This document shows, in pieces, positions 60,113 to 64,000 of a stretch of 64,000 nucleotides of DNA. Made by a program: the position numbers and the translations under genes. This DNA is from Catellatospora sp. KI3. GTDB lineage: Bacteria; Actinomycetota; Actinomycetes; Mycobacteriales; Micromonosporaceae. The stretch lies in NCBI RefSeq assembly GCF_029948125.1, contig NZ_JASAMB010000006.1, forward strand, positions 248,001 to 312,000, in the 5' to 3' direction. Under the pieces are notes generated by a model, which was not told where the DNA came from, did no database searches, and saw only the letters and a program-made list of their open reading frames with translations. Numbering within the stretch: the stretch's first letter is position 1; each line of letters starts with the position of its first letter.

Positions 60113-63100
60113 TCAGTGGCCGGGCGCGTACTCCACGTACTCGCGCGCGCCGTGGTCGTGGAAGACCTTGCGGGCGCGGTCGCGAGCCGCGGCGGCCCCT
60201 TCGCGGTCGCCGCGGGCGCTCAGCAGCGCCGCGCGGTCGCGGTCCAGGCGCGCCTGCCACAGCGGCACGTCCATGGTCTGCCAGATGCCCAGCGCCGCGT
60301 CCAGGCAGGCCTCGGCCAGGTCCAGCCGGTCGCAGGTCAGGTGCAGCTGCCCGAGTACGCGCAGCGTGGCCGCCTGCCCCCAGCGGTCGCCCATGGTGTG
60401 GCTCACCGACAGGGCCCACTCCAGCCGGGGCAGCGCCTCGTCCGGGAACCCCTGCCGCAGCCGCGTCTTGGCCAGCGCCCGCACCGCGTACGCCTCCATC
60501 AGCTCGTCGCGCTGCTCGTGGAAGATCTCCACGGACAGCTCGCACAGCTCCCGCGCCCGGTCCCACTCGTCCCGGGCCCGGTGATAGAGCCCCAGCGTGC
60601 GCAGCGTGTGGCCCTCGCCCAGCCGGCTGCCCACCCGCCGGTACGCCGCCAGCGACTCGAACAGGTCCTCCCACGCGCCGGGGTAGTCGCCCAGCTCCAG
60701 CCGGATCGACCCGGCCAGCCGCCGCGCGTACCCGATGCCGGTGTCGTCGCCCGCCTCGTGCAGCAGCACCACCGCCTGGTCCAGGAAGTGGATGCCCTCG
60801 GCCAGGCGGCCCGGTTCCCGGCAGGCGATGCCCAGCCCGGCCAGCGCGGCGGCCTGCCCAGGCTGGTCGTCCAGGTCGCGGAACAGGCTCAGCGCGGCCC
60901 GGAAGTGGCGCCGCGCGTCGGCGTAGTGGTCCTGGTCGTAGCGCAGCTGACCCAGCTCGGTCAGGATCACCGCCTCGTCCTGCGGCAGGCCGGCCTCGCG
61001 GGCCGCGCTCAGGGCCGCCTCGACGACCCGGCTGCGCGCCTCGAACCGGTTGGTGCCCATGAACGCCGACGCGTTGCGGGACGAGGCGAACTCGCACACC
61101 AGGTCGTACATGCCCAGCGCACCCGCGCGCTCGACGCCCGCGGCCAGCGCCGACTGCTCGGCCTCGAACCAGTCCCACGGGTCGGCGATGACCAGCGCGG
61201 TCACCTCGTCGTCGACCGGGAAGAAGGTCGACGGGGCGCGGCGCCAGCGCATCTCGGCCGGCGGCGACTCGGCCGCGGCCCGGTTGATCAGCGCCAGCCA
61301 GCCGCGCAGCGCCCGCGCCACCGCGTCGGTCAGCTCCTGCGGCGGCTCCTCGATCACCGCGCACTCGCGGGCGTAGAGGCGGATGAGGTCGTGCAGCCGG
61401 TAGCGCATGCCGCCCATCCGGTCCACCCCGACGAACTCCACCAGGTGCTCGTCGACGAGGCGCTCCACCAGCTCCTCGGCGTCGGCCAGCGGCGCCGAGG
61501 CCAGCCAGGAAACCACCCAGGGCGAGAAGTCGGGCACCCCGAAGTAGCCCAGCCGCCGCAGCACCGAGCGCGCGTCGGCCTCCAGCGCGCGGTAGCTGAC
61601 CTCGATCGTGCTGCGTACCCCCACATCGCCCACGGACAGGTGGTTCAGCCGCCTGCTCTCGTCGGCCAGCTTGTCGGCCAGCTGCCGCAGCGGCAGCGTA
61701 CGGCGGCCCGCGAGCCGGGCGCTGACGATGCGCAGCGCCAGCGGCAGCCCGTCGCAGTACTCGATGATCCGGGCCGCGGCGGGCAGGTCCGCGTCGATGC
61801 GCTCGGTCCCGGCCAGCCGCCGCAGCAGCTGCAGCGCCTCGCCCGGGTCGAGCATCGGCAGCTCGGTCAGCACCGCCCCGGCCAGGCCGGGCAGCCGGTC
61901 CCGGCTGGTCACCAGCACGGCGCTGCCGGTGCTGCCCGGCAGCAGCGGGCGCACCTGCGCCTCGGACCCGGCGTCGTCGAGCAGCACCAGCATCCGGCGC
62001 TGCGCGAGCAGGCTGCGGTACAGGTCGGCCCGCTCGGCCGCGCCGTCGGGCAGCTGCGACTGGTCGACGCCGAGCGCGCGCAGGAACCGAGCCAGGATCT
62101 CGGCCGGGTCGGCCGGGGCGTCGGACATGCCGTGCAGCTCGGCGTACAGCTGCCCGTCCGGGAAGTCGGCGGTGAGCTGGTGGGCCACCCGAGCGGCCAG
62201 GGTCGACTTGCCGGTGCCGCCGGGACCGGCGATCACCTGTACGGCGGGCAGCCCGCCCTCGCGCAGCCGCAGCGCCGTGACCAGCCGGTCCACCTGATCG
62301 CCCCGGCCGGTGAAGTCGGCGGGCACCGGCGGCAGCTGCGCCGGCACCGGGTGCACCGCCCCCGAGGCGGCCTGCTCCGGTGAGCTCGACGTGGCGGCCA
62401 GCAGCTCGGTCTCGCCGCGCAGGATGGCGTGGTGCAGCGCGGTCAGCTCCGGCCCCGGCTCGACCCCCAGCTCGTCGATGAGCACCTCGCGCGCGTCGCG
62501 GAAGCAGGCCAGCGCGTCGGCCTGGCGGCCCAGCCGGTAGTAGACCGTCATCAGCTGGCAGCGCAGCCGCTCGTTGGTCGGATTGCGGCCGACCAGGACG
62601 GTCAGCTCGCCGACCAGCTCGCCCCACTGGCCCTGCGCGATCTCGGCGGCGATGCGCTCCTCGGCGGCGGCCACGCGCATCTCGTCCAGCCGGGCGGCGT
62701 CGGCGGCCAGCCCGGTCTCGGCCAGCCCGGCCAGGGCGGCACCCTCCCACAGCGACTCGGCGCGGCGCAGCAGGTTGGCGGTCAGCGGATGGTCACCGGC
62801 CGCCGCGGCGCCGCGGGCCTGGGCGACCAGGTCGGCGAACAGGTCGCGGTCCAGCGAGCCGGCCGGGATGCGCACCGTGTAGCCCGGGGCGGTGGTGGCG
62901 ATGACGTCCTCGACGCCGCGTGCCGCGAAGGCCCGGCGCAGGCTGGAGACGTACGTCTGGATCAGGGCGCGGGCGCTGTCGGGCGGGTCGACGCCCCACA
63001 GCACGTCGACCAGGCGCTCGGTCGGCACGACCCGGCCGTGCTCGAGCAGCAGCGCCGCGAACAGCGCTTTGGGCTTGGTCCCGCCCAGCGGCACAGACTC

Positions 63101-63163
63101 CCCGGCGACTGTGGCGCTGACGGGCCCGAGCAGCCGGAACTCCACTTCGCACCTCACCGTCAC
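60113..63163 (-). CDS. SARP-family transcriptional regulator with NB-ARC and TPR domains (AfsR-like)
   Basis: A 1016-residue regulator. Residues 1-100 are an OmpR-type winged helix (FRLLGPVSATVAGESVPLGG, TYVSSLRRAFAARG). Residues 105-250 are the bacterial transcriptional activation domain ending ELGVEPGPELTALHHAIL. Residues about 285-600 are an NB-ARC ATPase with P-loop GPGGTGKST (313-321) and Walker B RRMLVLLDDAG. The rest is a TPR array. AfsR-type SARPs activate secondary metabolism and respond to kinases or nucleotides. No biosynthetic genes are in the window. The start is GTG 63163 (GTG 63157 is possible). Confidence 0.92.
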   Translation of the reverse strand: MTVRCEVEFRLLGPVSATVAGESVPLGGTKPKALFAALLLEHGRVVPTERLVDVLWGVDPPDSARALIQTYVSSLRRAFAARGVEDVIATTAPGYTVRIPAGSLDRDLFADLVAQARGAAAAGDHPLTANLLRRAESLWEGAALAGLAETGLAADAARLDEMRVAAAEERIAAEIAQGQWGELVGELTVLVGRNPTNERLRCQLMTVYYRLGRQADALACFRDAREVLIDELGVEPGPELTALHHAILRGETELLAATSSSPEQAASGAVHPVPAQLPPVPADFTGRGDQVDRLVTALRLREGGLPAVQVIAGPGGTGKSTLAARVAHQLTADFPDGQLYAELHGMSDAPADPAEILARFLRALGVDQSQLPDGAAERADLYRSLLAQRRMLVLLDDAGSEAQVRPLLPGSTGSAVLVTSRDRLPGLAGAVLTELPMLDPGEALQLLRRLAGTERIDADLPAAARIIEYCDGLPLALRIVSARLAGRRTLPLRQLADKLADESRRLNHLSVGDVGVRSTIEVSYRALEADARSVLRRLGYFGVPDFSPWVVSWLASAPLADAEELVERLVDEHLVEFVGVDRMGGMRYRLHDLIRLYARECAVIEEPPQELTDAVARALRGWLALINRAAAESPPAEMRWRRAPSTFFPVDDEVTALVIADPWDWFEAEQSALAAGVERAGALGMYDLVCEFASSRNASAFMGTNRFEARSRVVEAALSAAREAGLPQDEAVILTELGQLRYDQDHYADARRHFRAALSLFRDLDDQPGQAAALAGLGIACREPGRLAEGIHFLDQAVVLLHEAGDDTGIGYARRLAGSIRLELGDYPGAWEDLFESLAAYRRVGSRLGEGHTLRTLGLYHRARDEWDRARELCELSVEIFHEQRDELMEAYAVRALAKTRLRQGFPDEALPRLEWALSVSHTMGDRWGQAATLRVLGQLHLTCDRLDLAEACLDAALGIWQTMDVPLWQARLDRDRAALLSARGDREGAAAARDRARKVFHDHGAREYVEYAPGH

Positions 63164-63295
63164 ACCTCAGCGGCGCCCAGTGTAGCGGCCCGGTGACCAG
63201 GGCAAAGCGTCTCGCGCCAGGTCACCAGGGCCGCCGGGTCCTGCCGCACCGCGTTCCCGCGCAGGTCCCGGCGCTGTGTCGGCGCGAAACCTTCA

Positions 63296-63313
63296 GCTGT
63301 GCGTAATCACAGC
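63296..63313. promoter_or_regulatory. CRP/GlxR-like palindrome
   Basis: GCTGTG-N6-CACAGC fits the TGTG-N6-CACA core bound by cAMP-receptor-type regulators. It lies 92 bp before the secreted peptidase gene and 133 bp before the SARP gene, and could act on either. Confidence 0.4.
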
Positions 63314-63404
63314 GCCACCAGCGAGTTGGCGGGCTTTCGCCATGACGGAACCCCGCCAACGACGCCTATTCACCTGAGGGGTCGCCGACCGGTAGACCCT
63401 TGTC

Positions 63405-64000
63405 ATGTTCTCCCCCTCACAGCCTTCCGGCTCCCGGCGCAGACGCTGGCAGCTGATCTCGGCGGCCGCCGCGGTGCCGCTGCTGGCGGCGGGTCTCGCC
63501 GTCGTGCAGGCGCCCGCACTGGCCGCGCCGAGCAAGCCACTCGTGCCCGCCAAGCCCTCGGCGACCCACAAGGTCACCCTGGTCACCGGCGATGTCGTCA
63601 CCGTCACCACGATGTCTGACGGCCGGCAGATCGCCGATGTCGACCGGCCGGACAACGCCGTCGGCGGCGTGAAGATCCAGGAGATCAAGGGCGACCTCTA
63701 CGTCATCCCGGACGAGGCCGCGTCGCTGCTGTACGCGAACAAGCTGGACCGGCGCCTGTTCGACGTCACGGACCTGATCGAGATGGGCTACGACGACGCC
63801 AGGTCGAGCCAGGTGCCGCTGATCGCGACGTACACCCAGCCCAAGGCGAAGACCAAGGCGGCCGACCCGGCGGCCCCGCGCGGCAGCAGGCTGGTGCGCA
63901 GGCTGGCGGGCGTCCACGGTGCCGCGCTGTCGGCCGACAAGCGGCAGACGCGCACCTTCTGGACCACCATCGCGTCACCGGCCGCCGCCACGGCGGGCAA
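63405..64000 (+). CDS. Secreted S8-type peptidase, N-terminal part only
   Basis: An open frame of 198 residues runs off the right end. Residues 1-41 are a signal peptide (RRRRWQLISAAAAVPLLAAG, cut near ALAAP). HKVTLVTGDVVTVTTMSDGR, GDLYVIPDEAASLLYANKLDRRLFDVTDLIEMGYDD (adjoining motifs) and PLIATYT are the propeptide text I associate with large actinobacterial subtilisin-like secreted peptidases. The catalytic domain is outside the window, so the class is inferred. A CRP-like palindrome lies upstream. Confidence 0.75.
   Translation, partial: MFSPSQPSGSRRRRWQLISAAAAVPLLAAGLAVVQAPALAAPSKPLVPAKPSATHKVTLVTGDVVTVTTMSDGRQIADVDRPDNAVGGVKIQEIKGDLYVIPDEAASLLYANKLDRRLFDVTDLIEMGYDDARSSQVPLIATYTQPKAKTKAADPAAPRGSRLVRRLAGVHGAALSADKRQTRTFWTTIASPAAATAG

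Overview
The window is a 64 kb piece of a very GC-rich actinobacterial chromosome. Gene content and order point to the Micromonosporaceae: an intact nuoA-N operon, menaquinone genes, ESX/type VII secretion genes, an actinobacterial Tad locus with a 6C RNA, a BldG-type anti-sigma switch, and many short GC-rich palindromic repeats between genes. No rRNA, tRNA, insertion sequence, integrase or CRISPR array was found. Both ends cut through a gene (menG at the left, a secreted S8-type peptidase at the right).

Layout. (1) 1-20.5 kb is a respiratory block: the end of menG, an LPxTG-type surface protein on the other strand, a MenJ-like reductase, fourteen tightly coupled nuo genes, a 13-bp-stem hairpin, and a polyprenyl diphosphate synthase. 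Quinone head methylation, side-chain synthesis, side-chain reduction and the quinone-reducing NADH dehydrogenase therefore sit together. (2) 20.5-25.3 kb holds an IclR regulator, a Tat-exported PhoX phosphatase behind a PHO box, a RarD permease and a small four-helix membrane protein. (3) 25.4-33.5 kb is a partial type VII secretion locus (eccE, eccB, two WXG100 proteins, mycP) plus an SseB-like protein and a small partner; eccC and eccD are absent here. (4) 33.5-42.8 kb carries an alpha/beta hydrolase, nhaA, a C45 acyltransferase, a secreted M6 metalloprotease, acs and a Fic-like protein. (5) 43.9-51 kb is the Tad pilus locus: HAD phosphatase, 6C RNA, ssd/cpaE-like, tadA, a fused tadB-tadC, a Flp-type pilin, two TadE-like genes and a DUF559 protein. 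(6) 52-58 kb holds an MrfA/YprA-like helicase, bldG, a degenerate anti-sigma kinase and hppA, an order I recall from Streptomyces. (7) 58-64 kb holds a lipoprotein, a protein of unknown function, a VanX-like dipeptidase, a large SARP/NB-ARC/TPR regulator and the start of a secreted peptidase.

The least expected content is in the repeats. At least four families of short repeats are scattered through the window. One member lies in frame inside the helicase gene. Two members of another family sit on start/stop junctions: one, between nuoC and nuoD, forms a 20-codon mini-ORF coupled at both ends, and the other forms a 24-codon leader coupled to the hydrolase gene. Two intergenic deserts (42.8-43.9 and 51.0-52.05 kb) contain degenerate arrays of a third family rather than genes.
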